Positions 1 through 12,526 of a stretch of DNA of 64,000 nt are shown piece by piece. Position numbers and translations under genes: made by a program. The number at the start of each line of letters is the position of its first letter. The stretch's first letter is position 1. The notes beneath the pieces are model-generated. The model was not told where the DNA came from. It was given only the letters and a program-made list of their open reading frames with translations, and did not search any database. This stretch comes from Datisca glomerata (taxonomy: Eukaryota; Streptophyta; Magnoliopsida; Cucurbitales; Datiscaceae). The stretch lies in the NCBI GenBank assembly GCA_003255025.1, contig QANY01002227.1, positions 483,501 to 547,500 of the forward strand, in the 5' to 3' direction.

Positions 1-93
1 CGTGCATAAGCTCTAAATTATGAGTTAGAGTATTGATCACTCTTCCTCGATTGTCCCTACATTAATTGTTTCATATGATCATGATGGTTGTAG

Positions 94-837
94 GATATAA
101 TTGCTCGCTTTGGTAAACAAGAAGCACTGCCTAGAGAATTCTTCACTGATTTCGTGAAGGTAGCTCAGGATGAAGGACGACATTTCACTCTCCTGGCTGC
201 TCGCCTCGAGGAACTGGGTTCTTTGTATGGAGCATTGCCCGCTCATGATGGCCTTTGGGACTCCGCTACAGCTACTTCCAAAGATTTACTAGCGCGCTTG
301 GCAGTTGAGCATTGCGTCCATGAGGTGTGCTGGATAAATTATGTTTTCTTCATTCTTACTAGATGATAGATTTTTTCTCCTGTCTGTCAATATTTCTAAA
401 TGGTGTTAAATTTAATCTGTTTCTCTTTCCTGATTAATTATATGACTAATATATAGGCCAGAGGGCTCGATGTGCTCCCGACAACAATCTCTCGCTTTCG
501 CAATGGAGGGGATGGTAAAACAGCTGAGTTATTGGAAAGAGTGGTTTATCCAGAGGAGATCACCCATTGTGCTGCTGGAGTTAAGTGGTTCAAATATCTT
601 TGCCTGAGGTCTAGAACTCAAGCAATGGAAAAAGATGACAGCTTGTTGTCCCAAAGCGAGGAAGGAGAAATTGAAACAAAAATGGAGGATAGTGAAGAAG
701 TAATTAAGAGATTTCATGCCATTGTGAGGACACATTTCCGGGGGCCGTTGAAGCCACCTTTCAATGAAGAGGCTAGAAAAGCTGCTGGCTTTGGTCCTCA
801 ATGGTATGAACCACTTGCTATCAAAGAAGCCACCTAA
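94..837 (+). CDS. DUF455 ferritin-like protein, C-terminal two exons
   Basis: This is the 3' part of a host gene whose 5' exons lie outside the window. Exon A is 94-324, after an AG acceptor at 92-93 and before a GT donor at 325. Exon B is 457-837, after an AG at 455-456, and ends in TAA. The join is phase 0 and reads VHE-ARGLD across the intron. The protein has the conserved blocks of the DUF455 / HI_0077-like family of ferritin-like helical bundles: a DEGRHF block, the VHEARGLD block and a YPEEITHC block. Their Glu and His residues are the kind that bind a di-metal centre in ferritin-like folds. From family knowledge, the plant members are mostly uncharacterised; a metal-dependent role is inference. 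The C-terminus runs on through a charged segment to a KPPFNEEARKAAGF stretch, typical of the family end. The coding sequence looks intact. The neighbour downstream is convergent. Confidence 0.85.
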
Positions 838-1923
838 GAACATAACTAAGGCACCTTCCTTCCCGCTAGAAAATATTAGGTACTCTTGCAAAAATACTGA
901 GTTTTCAGTACTCCTCCACATCATATGATGTCGTTATCGTGTGTAATTTTGTCATAATCTTAAGAGTTCATTTGTTCTCTCTTTAAAATATAAAATATTT
1001 GATTTTAAGACACGTGACAATTGATTATCAGAAGGAATTATGAGTTTTTTATAGTCTAAGAATACTATGGATTGTTTCATCCTCCTACCCAAAGAAAAAA
1101 ATTGCCAAAAGAGAGCTTTTTCCTCTAAAGAAAAATGTAATGAAACAGTACTCCAAGAATTGGTCCTGCTGTATGTTTACCGTTACTCATCATGTTCATT
1201 GAATTTCCAAATTGGTCCTTGTAAGTTTACTTTATGCATTTCGATTCTTCAAACGATTTGATAATTCCGATTTCAATCCCTCCCTTAGACACTCTTAACT
1301 CAATTAAAAGGGAAATGTCCTTGTTGCTGACTTAGACTTAAAAACAACCAAGAATACCACTCGTGAGCCACAAATACCAGAATTTCTTCCAATTACAGAA
1401 GACTGAACGCAAAGTGTAATTTTGCTGAATGGAATGAATCAAGAAATGTATATAAGCAAAACAAAGGAATGAAAGAGCAAAAGATTAATTGATGAGATAA
1501 AACACAGCACGTTGATGATACTTGGTTCCAATTCTAAAACATCTCATATTATTATGAATAAAAAACAGAGTTTTGGTTACAGGGATGCAATTGTTTGCTT
1601 GTGTACATCATTGTTCTCCTCAAGGAAGATAAGTCAAGAACATTATTTATTCACTGATGGAAGTAACAAAATCTCGAGCCTCAAAACCAAGCAAAACTTT
1701 GCTCCGATTACATCTCAATGTCTTGACTCCTAAGCTAAGTCTCATTCCGTGAAACAACAAACAGTTCTCAATTCGATATGGCACAAAGAATTAGATGTTC
1801 AGACAATGTGTATCATCCCAGGAATGAAGGTAATGAATGGGATGCCTTGAAATAGTCAACTACCATGGATGTTGTCTTCGAAAACCCAGCAAGCAGTCCA
1901 AGGGGTTTCCCCTCATGTTTTGG
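838..1923. other. Intergenic region between convergent genes
   Basis: This 1.1-kb AT-rich interval holds the 3' UTRs and terminators of the DUF455 gene (plus) and the E2 gene (minus). Short open stretches here show no recognisable protein. No repeat family seen elsewhere in the window was noticed in it. Confidence 0.6.
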
Positions 1924-4900
1924 TTATAGAAGGAGTCTCTGAATATTGCTGAAGTTTGACCGCAAAGCGGTGAGGAAAGCACCTGCAAATAGAACACAGA
2001 AATCAACTTTGTCATCTCAGACTTCTTAGTCACCCAGTCTCTGAAGAAAATGCTTAGACAGAAAATGAACTCCTGGAGAACCAATCATAACAGTAAGAGA
2101 ACAAAGAAAAAAGGCCGAGTATACCCCCCCCCCCCCNNNNNNNNCCCCCCCCCCCCAACCCCAAAAAAAGGACAAGAAAATAATACGGGAAAAGTGAAAA
2201 TGAAACTTCTTTAGGCAGCCAACCATAACAGTGTTCAGCAGGGTCAACCCAAAAGGCTTAATCCTTAGTTACATGCAATAAAAATTGTTCAAAGTTACTT
2301 AGAATGAGAAGTAGAGGCTTAGCAAATGTGCAAGTTATTTCAAATGTCCCAGAATGTTAATATTTAGCAATCATGAAAAAATAACATCGGAACAGTTTCT
2401 ACCTCCAACTTTGCCATCGAAAACACGATGATCTGCAGACAATGTTAAGTTCATTTTATCGATGACTGCTGGTCTCTCAATTCCTGAGAAAAGTAAATCA
2501 ACATGATACCATCTACTACTTCGAGAGTTAATAATAAGTGTGCACTTCAAGTAAATTGAGCATCAGATATCCTACCATCACTTCCTATTACTGGTTCAAC
2601 AATTTTATTGCCCCTGCCTACAGCTAGAATGCCAGCCTGCAAGAGACGAAAGACAGTTTGCATGGATGATCATAAGAGCAATATCAAGATAATTTGGAAC
2701 GTGTTGCATGCCTGTTATATTTTCTTTAAGACCCATTCTATACTTCTTTTAATCTAATTAGAGCCATTCATTCTATACTTGCTAACATGGAAATATGGAC
2801 TGCGCGCACTGCAGATAAAAGCAAGGATTCTCTCAGGCTATCAATATATAGAAGAAAGTCCAGTCCACGTTTTGGAAATAAAATTCGCATTTTATTAGAG
2901 AAGACTAGAGCCTTGGGGGAGACCAACTACATAATATTCAAATTACCCTCGCAAGAGTTAAAAGGCATATCACTTTCACTATATGCAAATCTTATCAGCA
3001 TAAATGCACATTACTCACTACCCAAGGCACTGTCAGTAGTTATCTACTTAAATTAAAAAATCCAAAAATTAGTCAAAGAAAACAATTGTTTCACCAGAAA
3101 AATGTTTATGTTTATGCCTCTGCGCATATTAAGTGGCTGTTTAACTTGAAGAAGTACTTTGCAACAAAGTTTCTTAATGAGTCCCCTTCAACTAGCTTCT
3201 TTAGAATCAGAAAACATGCGGCTCTCAATAAGCATAAAAACTTTGATTAGGCATTTCCAAACGAAATAATTTTCTTCTTTTCAAGATACAAGTATCACTT
3301 GCATATTCTAGCCTAAAGGCAGAGGTTAATAACCAATAGCACCTGTTACAACTTCGTGGTCGCAAGATACACACACAGAGAGAGAGAGAGAGAGAACCTG
3401 CGGGGGGTTTATGATAGCACAAAAATGATCCACTGGAAACATTCCCAAATTTGAAATGCTGCAGAGAGTTGATTTAAAAGGTTAATAATTCAAGTTTTTA
3501 ACAAAAGAAATAAGTATTGAGTGACAGCTGAAACCAAGAACATGAATAGTTCTAGCCATATCAGTAATAGACACGCGCTATACTTCTCAGATAATTCATG
3601 ATACATTCCCATACTTAATTGCATATTTATATATTTATATATCTGATATAAAATACGTGGGGTAACAACTTCATAAATGCATCTATGGGAAGGATCAGGT
3701 AACCTCGACTAACAAACAATATTAATAGATGAATTTGAAATTTGCACACTGGTAATCTAGGAAGAGTTTGAGATTAGTGGCTAGATTGGATTATTAACAA
3801 CTCTCAAATAATTAATAATAATATTCAAATGGGATGATTATCACAAATAAAAATATGCAAGTAAAAAATATTTTGAAATCACTTATTAATGTGTTCCATG
3901 TTGTGAGACTGAACCAATTATTAATAATACAAGCAATCACCTGAAAGTGCCTCCTTGAAACTCATCTGGTTTTAGCTTCCCCGTCCGTGCCTTCTCAGCT
4001 AATTCTTTGACCTAAATCCCAACCATCAGTACTGAAATCGTAAATGGTAAAGTACATATGAAGACACTCAACTCCTAAAATTAATAAAGTTTTCCAACCC
4101 TCTCACAGAAGGACCAACTCAAGATTCTTTTATTATTTCTCAGATGCCTATAAACTATCATTCGACTTGCAACAGCAGCATACATACACATAGCCGAAAC
4201 CTATTGCTCATATAATAGACAAAAGGCAGAAGAACAAGATATTACAGGCTAAAAAATCCACAACCAGATATATGATAGAAGATGCGAAAATAAAGTAACT
4301 AAACAAGTACTCAGTTACTGATAGTTTACCTCCGAGGAGATTGCTGATATAGTCTTCTGATCAGCATTCCTGATTATTGGAGTCATCAATCCCTATAGTA
4401 ATTTAGTGTTATCTGGTTAATAGCAGTCCACCAGATTCAAACGTCTTTATTTATTATTATTGAAACACCAGTTTCAAACATCTAATTATCAGAAAAATAT
4501 TACCTTTTCGGTGGCTACTGCAATTGATATGTCAATAGAGTCACATAAAACAGTTTCTCCTTTGGCAACATCCCAGTAAGCTGTCAGGATAAAGCATTTC
4601 AGTCATGGACTTTTTTGTATGGAAAATAAGCTTTTTTAAGGAATATAAGGAAATTGCAAAAGCAAGTTGACATAACACATATATACTGTTTGCAGCCCAG
4701 TATTTTCAAAGAAAGTAATTCCTAATAAGTTGCAAACACCAATCTATGCATGTGTGCGAAGGTAGAGCACATTCTCTGAAACGTTTATCTAGCTTAAAAC
4801 AACAATTGGAGGCTATAGAAAAGTGCCTCAATTCTTAAGCCTCGAGGCTAATGTTTTATTCGTATTGAGGCTTATCATTGTTTAAAAAAGCTATTGAGGC

Positions 4901-7900
4901 TTACGCCTCTCAGCGTAACGCCTTGAGGCTCCCAAGGCTTAAACCTCAGTTCTTCTAATGTTTTCTTCGTATATTTTACTATTTCTTGGGATTTGACTTA
5001 TTTTCCTTCTCTTCTAAACTATGTGAGTTTGCCTCTGATCCATGAATGATAAAAGTAAAACCTTATTCCACCAACTATATATTTCCTTCACTTTTTTTTA
5101 CTTGTGTCATTGTCATTTAAAACACTCGATCCTTGAGCAACAAAAGTTGATAACTTTAATGACACACTTTTTGAAGCACAAAAACATTCAAACCATTAGC
5201 AAAGTGTAAAGTATCATTTGGAAGTATATATAACGTAATCGCACCCTTCGAGTTATGAAACCAATGTGATAGTTCTCTTTCTTTAGAATCTTTTCTAGCA
5301 TAACATTCAAAAAGAAATGATAGACTTTATCTTCAACTTCATGATTTCGAGACTATTTATTATGGCTATGATGATTACAGTTACATTGATTAATTTTAAA
5401 TTTGTGTGATTATGTAGTTATTTATGACATTTTACTTTCATTTTGCTTTAAATTGAGGCTTACGTCTCTAAACGCCTTGAGGCTTACGCCTCGTCTCTTT
5501 AAACTAAAACGCCTTAACGCCACTTCTAACCTTTTTAAACATTGACGCTTGTTTTGCTAAATATATTTAATATGTCATCAAGACTTTACAAAAAAACAGT
5601 GTACTAGTGTGAACTTTCGCTCAAATTCTTGCTCCATACTCAAACATTCGTAATTGAATAACAGAAAAAATAAACATTGGGTATTAAAAAATTAATGATG
5701 TCTAAAACTAATAGAGAGATAGAGAAATTTCATAACCTCAGTTACGAATAATAACGTAATAAATAAATATAAGACAAGTGATATGACGTTAGTAATTGTC
5801 TAGATAGATTTTTCTCAGCATTTCAAGTTTAAGACAAAACTACAACAAAAATTAATTTCCGAGTGCTGCTTATGCAGATAATGAAGTTATTATGTCTCAA
5901 AAGATAACAAGCACTTTATATGTCTTTACCATTAGCCTCTGGTACATTTCTCAGTGCAACAGCTACAGCTTTAATGATGATATCATTCACTGAAACTTTA
6001 ACATCATGCTTCTCTGTAATAAAGAGAAGAAAATTTGGATCATCTGCCATGGCAGAAGTATGCCGAAATCAACTTAACTAGTGTTACATTATTCATACCT
6101 TTTAGATCCTTTCTAAGAGAAAGAAGGGGATCCAATATAACATCTGACAGAAACCATTTGACACGTTAGACGCAGGTATCACTTTTACAGAAACAAAACC
6201 CTTTTTTGTCTGTTTTAAAATATTTTTTTGAGTTGAATTGAACAAAAAGTTCAGACCTGTGGATAAATATAGATGTGGCGTATTTTGTTTTGATTCGAGT
6301 AATCTTGTAGCGATGATCTGCAAGACCAGTACGAGTTTTTTCAGCGTCGATCAAAATTTGGCAACATTAAGTCAGAGGTAAGGGAGAGAGACGAATGATA
6401 TTTCACATGCCAACCAAGCCAAGTTGCATTGTGCAAATTTCAATAACTAACTTGTAATATCCAATTCAGAGAGAATACATGCTTAAAAGATCAAGTAATA
6501 AGTACAGGTACTATGCCTTAACCATCCACTCCAAGTACTGGATTATACCGGTAGATCATGCTTATAATAATATGCAATCAACAGCACGTGGTCAAACAAC
6601 ATCAAGGAGAACCTGCATACTACCTTCTATGAAACAATAATATTTACAAACGCCAAGGTACAGATAAATGGTAGTTTTACTTAGCTCATCATCCCAGTAT
6701 GTGAGTTATATTTGTCTTTGATGCTCGGATATAGAAAATGAAAATTGCAAGAAATGTTAAACTAGAAGCTGTCTGATTGCAACTTTAAACTAGTGTGTGT
6801 ATAGATGCAGAACATATATGTGTGTCTGTGCGTGTCTAAGTACAGAAATGCTTTTTTGCTGATACATAAAATTTTCTAATCCTTTTTTTATTGGCATAAA
6901 ATTTTCACAACAAAACATATGTTAAAAATGAAGTCGTAAAGCAGATACCTTGCGAATTTGACTATTGGGTAAATCTTCATAAGAATCAGTCTGCTTTGAT
7001 TGAGTCCTTGACTCCAGAGAAGCTGTGGGAGAAATTTGTTGATGGTTTTGGGATGATTCTTTCACTTTAGATGTAGAAACTTCGGGAGATCCTTTTCCTG
7101 ACTTGAGTGCAGCCAAAACATCCCCTTTCAGCAAGGTTCCATGAGAACCTGATGCCTTCAATAAGGATGCATCTAGTCCATGTTCTGCAATTAGCAACTT
7201 TGCAGCAGGACTTATCCTCGCAACACTGGTTTTCTGTGACCCAACTTCATTTCTTCCACTACTCTGATGGATCGGCTGGTCTTTTTTTGTCCCCGAACTG
7301 CTGCTTACAGCATTCTTTACAATTTCAACATCTGCTATCTCTTCAACCTTGCCAAACAGCCTAGTTAATGTGACATATTGCAATGGTGATAACAACTTGA
7401 TGGTAGTGAAGGATAACATTTCCAGAATGAGAATATTAATATTAATTATAAATAATATACTGCACTTGACGATGATGGTAAGGGTAATAGCACAATTTTT
7501 CTAAGAGGCAGGACAGAAAGAGTAGTACCACAAGAATTTTAAGATTAATGATATAGAACTGTTTATGCAAATTCTGCAACCATTGTGCTTCTTTGGGATA
7601 TTCGGATAGAGAGTTTACACTGTACTAGGTAATTTATGTCTTCTGATGGCAAGTCTAGTCTTCAGACTAGTTGAGTGCTTGAATTAGTACCAGCACCCTA
7701 TCTAATTTTTTCTTGATTATAGCGAAGAAAAAAGAATCAATCCATTACATCTAAAGATGCCATACTTGCACATTGTGCACCAAAGCTGCACATTGATCGT
7801 TGTTGAAATGTGAAAGAAGGTAAGCAGTGGAGTAGACATTACTTACTGTAACTGCAATGGGTTGTCCAACAGCCACATCCTTAGAACCCTCAGGTGCTAG

Positions 7901-10900
7901 TATCTTAGCTAAGTACCTGCAGCCAACATTCCATCAAAGAATGCAATTATCTCGATCATGAAACAATCATAAAAAAACAAATTGAAAGAGTCCAAGGAAA
8001 AATTAATCAAGATTGGATATGAAATTTGTACAACTGAAATAAAAGTCCAAAATGAGTTACATTAAGTAAAAAGATTTGCAATGTAAGCCAAAAAGGGCCC
8101 AAATGGCCACGAGTTATTGATCCCCTTAAGCTGAGGTGCAAGTAAAGTTATTCTTTGAGAAGCTTGAGGTTAGCTATAATATGGTTGATTAGATGTAATG
8201 GGGCAAGGATCTTTAAGAGCACATTTAGAGAATTAGTCTTCTTTATGGGATAGAATTATATCTTGGCTTCCAAATGTCAGATAAATAAAAGAGAAAAGAA
8301 AGGGGGATGCAGATAAACTCAAGAACTGAAGGGTGCATCATGAGTAACTTTAGCTTGTTAAGAAGTCCATGCTATTTAAAATTTGTCAGCTTAATAAAGG
8401 AGAAGGTGAATAGAGAAGGAAAATAGATGCCTATTGTTGAATGAAGCCTTATGATAAACAAGATAAAAAAGAACCTACTTTGTGAAACACAAAGAAATAT
8501 GTGTTCACCTACACTTTAATATGTAAAGAGCCTATTTTATTGCTGTGATATAACAACCAGCCAATTTTCATTCCGACATTCAAAATATACGAGCATTGTC
8601 ATATAAAAGAAAAGCTAATCTCTACGTGTGCTGCAAAAACTAAAATCCAGAATAAAAAAAGAACATTACCCCTCTTCAAGACTTTCAAATTCAAGAGTCG
8701 CTTTGTCAGTCTCTATTTCACATATTACATCGCCCACTTCTATCTGGAAGTAAGCTAATGACTCAGGAAACAAGGAAAGCTAGCGAATTACTAATAAAAA
8801 GGAACACATCTTTTCCCGTCCATGAAATGCAAAAAGAAAACTTTCAGCCAACATTACAGACCTTGTCTCCCTCTTTCTTTCTCCATTTAGCAATGTTACC
8901 CTGGTTCTGCAAGGGAACAACTCAAAAGCAGTCTGAGATTTCTACAGAAGACAAAAATTAAGTAGATAATATAGACAAGAAAGTTATGCAAATGTTATTA
9001 CCATTGTTGGGGATAATGCCGGCATTCCAACCACAATATGAGGTGGAAGATCTGACGCATTTATCTCAATGGATTTAGTTTCTTCGTTTTTCTCATTAAT
9101 GATATTTTGATGCTTTGTAGCTTCCTCTTTAACGTCAGATTCACCCAATATAGTAGTAGAAACATTTTGAATCTCATCTGAATCCTCAACCTTGAGAACA
9201 CAAATAGTTAAAATTAAAACAATATAAGATATAGCATCAATAAACATGAAAGTTAGTCTTTAAATTTGACTAAAAAATTACTGTTTCCAAAATATACCAC
9301 AAAATCCGTTTTCAGTCGCAATTCTGAAGGGGAAATGATGACAAATATACACCATATGTTCACCTATCTTACATATTCATCCAACCACACAAGCATCTGG
9401 GTGGAGGAATTAAAGCTGTCTTCACGAATTAAAATTATCTCTTCTTTGCTATTCTCATAAAAACTAAGAAATAAGAAGGGAAAAATTATGCAGTGGTAGC
9501 AAAAGTGAATTCTTAAAGTAAAACAATTTACTAATAATCTTCTAGAAAATATGTGCTAATTTTAACGCTTCAAAATAATCCACCAAGAGAAAAGAATCTA
9601 AAGAATTTTTTTGGGTAAGTACAAAAGAATCTAAAGAATGTTATAATTTGGGTTCAACAAATAAATCAAAAGGAAACGATGTAAGAAGTTACCGTTATTG
9701 CAATCGGTTGTCCCACAGGCACGTCTTTAGAACCTTCAGGAACCAGAATCTTAGCTAGAAATCTGCAGAATTTACCCAAGCCAACAAAAGACAATTTAGA
9801 ACGGCTTAGAATTCTCAAGTTTGTCAAGACATGAGATCACAGCACCTGGTATAAATTGTTGGAAAAGTTATATTCTAAAAGAAAATGTAAAAAAGTTCTG
9901 TCATGAACAATCATACGAGGATTGCTCCTAGACGATGGATTTACCCCTCTTCAAGACTTTCAAACTCAAGAGTAGCTTTGTCAGTTTCGATCTCACATAG
10001 TACATCACCAACAGCTATCTGTCATGTTAAGATGATAAAATCAACAAATATTTTTAAAATAAAAAGGAATTCCAGCATTATCTTTGATCACTCTTAAAGT
10101 ATTGAAATCGGCTTAGAACCCAAATATGCAACTTTTGAATGACACTGACCTTATCCCCTTCTTTCTTTCTCCATTTTGCAATGTTACCTTGATTCTATTG
10201 AAAGAGCAATAGGCAACTGTAATTATTGGATGTGGGATAGCAAAACCAACTAACAGTAACTAAAGCAAATATTCTAATTTATTTGGCACGTCTTACCATC
10301 GTAGGGGATAGTGCTGGCATTTCAAGGACGGCGTGGGAAGAATCTGAAGTTACAATCATCTTACAGTCAGAATACAGACCTCTGATGGTAATGATTAACA
10401 ACCAACTCTTAAGGGATAACTCCTTTTTGTTATTAAAAGAACGTAGGAACTAAAGTGGTATGTTATACCTGCTGATGAGAAGTACTTGATACCAACTGAC
10501 GGCTGAAAAATATATGTAAATTATATCAATACTTAACTAGTGAGAGAGAGAAAGAGATATAGAGAGCGAGACGATTTTCTATAGCTAAATTTACTTTGAG
10601 ATGTTTCATATACAAACCTTGAGACTCAACGTTCTATCATAAAGTCTGGTGGTCATGGACGAAGATGCAAGCCTGATCATAAGAATAACCTTGATTAAAT
10701 TTGGTTAGATTTCCCAACATTCCGTTTTTCAAGGTTAAATAAGAATCCCATGAATGTATAAACTCACAAGTGAATTCATGAGATTGAGATGAAGCAGAGA
10801 TTTTCTAACAGCCAAGACTATACGAGTTCACAGGTGACTATGAATTAACATGTTCGTATGTAACCAATCACCGAAACTTATGCACTGGGTTTGTTTGGAG

Positions 10901-11927
10901 TATTTGGGCCAAACAGCTATTGCTAAATAGTTCAGGATTGTATTGTTGCGTCAAGCTGTAGATTTGGACCAATCACTACTAGGGCCATTTTTTAGTTTGT
11001 ATTGTTGAATGGATTCATTTGGAAGCAGCAGTTTTCATCTTCTAGTAATAAAGGCAAAAATGTTCAACCTCAAACTTAACAATGGTAAAAGAACTTGACA
11101 CAAAATAGAATTTCAAGGTCAGGCAATATTAAAGCTGGTGAATGTAAACCTCAAGAGAGAGCCATCCACACGGACAGAGAAACTTTGTGAACTCAAAGTA
11201 CTATACCTGCAAGCGGCCAAAGTTGGAAAATTATTAGCTTTGTTATGAACTACATTTCCAATCATTGCTATGGTAGAAGTTTTATCTTCCTATCTGTAGA
11301 ATAAACTGAGTGTCGAGTTTCCTACATAAATACTAAAGGTGTAACAGCAAGAATAGCTCCGAATATTAAAGGTGCAAGCTAAAGTAGCGTTAAACCCATC
11401 TCCCACTTCTAAATAGAAAACAATAATTGGTTCAATGAAATAACAACAACCCATTGTTCATAAATGAACAAAAACCGAGGACTCTATGAAATTGAGTTAA
11501 AGCAAACACCATACGAATAATACTCCTTTAGTTTTTCTGTTGCCATTAAGTTAAAGCAAGCTTGATAGAATTGAACATCTGGCACATGCCCACCCACTAA
11601 CCCCAAACACCTCCAATTTCGAATTAACTATCACATATCAACCAAAACATCAATTTGTCATAGCTGTAACACAAATCAATACCATTTCCAATAGACATAC
11701 AAAAATGAAAATACAGAGAGCAATATTAATGAATATAACACGTCAAACCCGAACAACCAAACATTAATCTTGAACTTGAACTGTATTACAATGATTATCA
11801 AAGAGAGACAATACCGAGCAAGATATCTGGAGTCTGCTCGTGAAGTAAAAGAGGAGGAGGTGAGACGAGCTCTAAGGAGAGAAGAACCCCGAGAGAGGAC
11901 TGAATTTCGAAGCCGTGAAAGAGCCAT
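1924..11927 (-). CDS. LTA3: Mitochondrial pyruvate dehydrogenase E2 (dihydrolipoamide acetyltransferase), 22 exons
   Basis: The product transfers acetyl groups from E1 to CoA via lipoyl arms in the mitochondrial pyruvate dehydrogenase complex. Exons read on the minus strand: 11927-11815, 10672-10618, 10502-10469, 10343-10297, 10194-10150, 10018-9945, 9762-9693, 9190-9002, 8906-8862, 8743-8670, 7916-7847, 7347-6949, 6317-6257, 6143-6099, 6013-5930, 4580-4504, 4392-4330, 4011-3941, 3458-3398, 2636-2576, 2483-2403, 1982-1924. All introns are GT-AG and the total is 1878 nt (625 aa), close to the family length. Residues 1-40 are Arg/Ser-rich with no acid until late, like a mitochondrial presequence. 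Two lipoyl domains each carry ETDKAT with the lipoylated Lys. They are followed by a subunit-binding domain ([15 protein letters not shown]) and an acyltransferase domain ending in DHRVFDG, which has the catalytic His and Asp. The closest known plant type is the two-lipoyl-domain E2 component 1 (Arabidopsis At3g52200); the symbol follows that inference. The N-terminal exons are the least certain part. Confidence 0.9.
2124..2156. other. Assembly gap inside poly-C in last E2 intron
   Basis: Eight N (2137-2144) are flanked by 13 and 12 C residues. It lies in the final intron of the E2 gene (2402-1983), so the coding sequence is not affected. A C homopolymer this long with Ns looks like a sequencing or assembly problem rather than real sequence. 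Confidence 0.85.
3369..3395. repeat. (AC)n(AG)n microsatellite at an E2 splice donor
   Basis: The AC repeat passes into an AG repeat directly beside the donor of the 3458-3398 exon. On the coding strand the intron therefore starts GTTCTCTCTCTC. The tract is likely to be length-polymorphic. Confidence 0.8.
4800..5550. mobile_element. Probable non-autonomous element with GCCTC/GAGGC motifs in an E2 intron
   Basis: It lies in the 1.35-kb intron between the 6013-5930 and 4580-4504 exons. Both ends are rich in short inverted motifs such as TTGAGGCTTACGCCTC and CGCCTTGAGGC, concentrated at about 4820-4960 and 5450-5530, with plain AT-rich sequence between. This pattern fits a small DNA-transposon derivative with subterminal repeats. 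I could not define exact ends or a target-site duplication, so the limits are approximate. Confidence 0.4.
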
Positions 11928-11970
11928 CTTTCTCCGTTGAAGAACAGAGAGAGAGAGAGAGAGAGAGAAG
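11928..11970 (-). promoter_or_regulatory. CT-rich 5' leader of the E2 gene
   Basis: The sequence just upstream of the E2 ATG (11927) is a CT repeat on the coding strand: (GA)n at 11946-11969 on the plus strand. CT tracts near the start are common in plant leaders of housekeeping genes. The transcription start itself was not located. Confidence 0.5.
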
Positions 11971-12071
11971 TCAGACAACCAATTTATATGACTAAGAAAT
12001 ATAAATGTCAGATCGCAACGGCGAGCTTCATCTTTGTTACCGATGAATAATATATGATAAAAAAACGACAC

Positions 12072-12514
12072 GTCGGAAAACAGATGGGATCTTGGGTTTC
12101 ACAGCATCCACCAAAGCACCTGCGGCCTGCCCACCTCATTCTACATGCGCTGATACGCATAGCTACCTACCATACCGTCTTTCCTTGAAGTACTTTATTT
12201 TTAATCATTAAATTAAATTAGAGGTGTGAGATTTGGTTAAGCTGGTTAGTAATATATTTTTGTAATCGAATCGAATTCATTGATTATCTAAAATATCAAA
12301 CTAAAGTGAACTAGTACAACCAAATAAAATTGGAGTAATCAGTTCGATTCAATTACTTATAACCGGTTCGACTACAATTATAAAATTTTCAAAAAAATAG
12401 CAAAAATAATTGAATTGAAAACATCAACACTTAATACAGTTAATATATATATATATATGTCTAATTAATAATTATGTTTAAACTTTAATAATATATGTCT
12501 AATTTATTAAAAAC
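12072..12514. other. E2 upstream region and virus flank
   Basis: This holds the likely E2 promoter region and, from about 12220, AT-rich sequence with TAGAGGTGTGAGATTTGG and scattered CGGTTCG motifs. Similar CGGTT-type sequence occurs at 19515-19650 on the far side of the viral insert. One older repeat, perhaps hAT-like, may therefore have been split by the virus; this is inference. A TA microsatellite at 12443-12458 lies close to the viral junction. Confidence 0.4.
12443..12458. repeat. TA microsatellite, left flank of viral insert
   Basis: This is a short (TA)n run close to the left junction of the caulimovirid insert. It mirrors the (AT)n run at 19493-19511 beyond the right junction. Insertion near TA repeats is reported for florendovirus-type endogenous viruses. 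Confidence 0.7.
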
Positions 12515-12526
12515 TGGCATATTCTT

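Noticed and set aside
529..924. 131-codon minus-strand open frame
   Set aside because: It lies opposite exon B of the DUF455 gene and has no recognisable domain.
7107..7364. Plus-strand open frame opposite the E2 linker exon
   Set aside because: It is the shadow of the 7347-6949 coding exon of the E2 gene.
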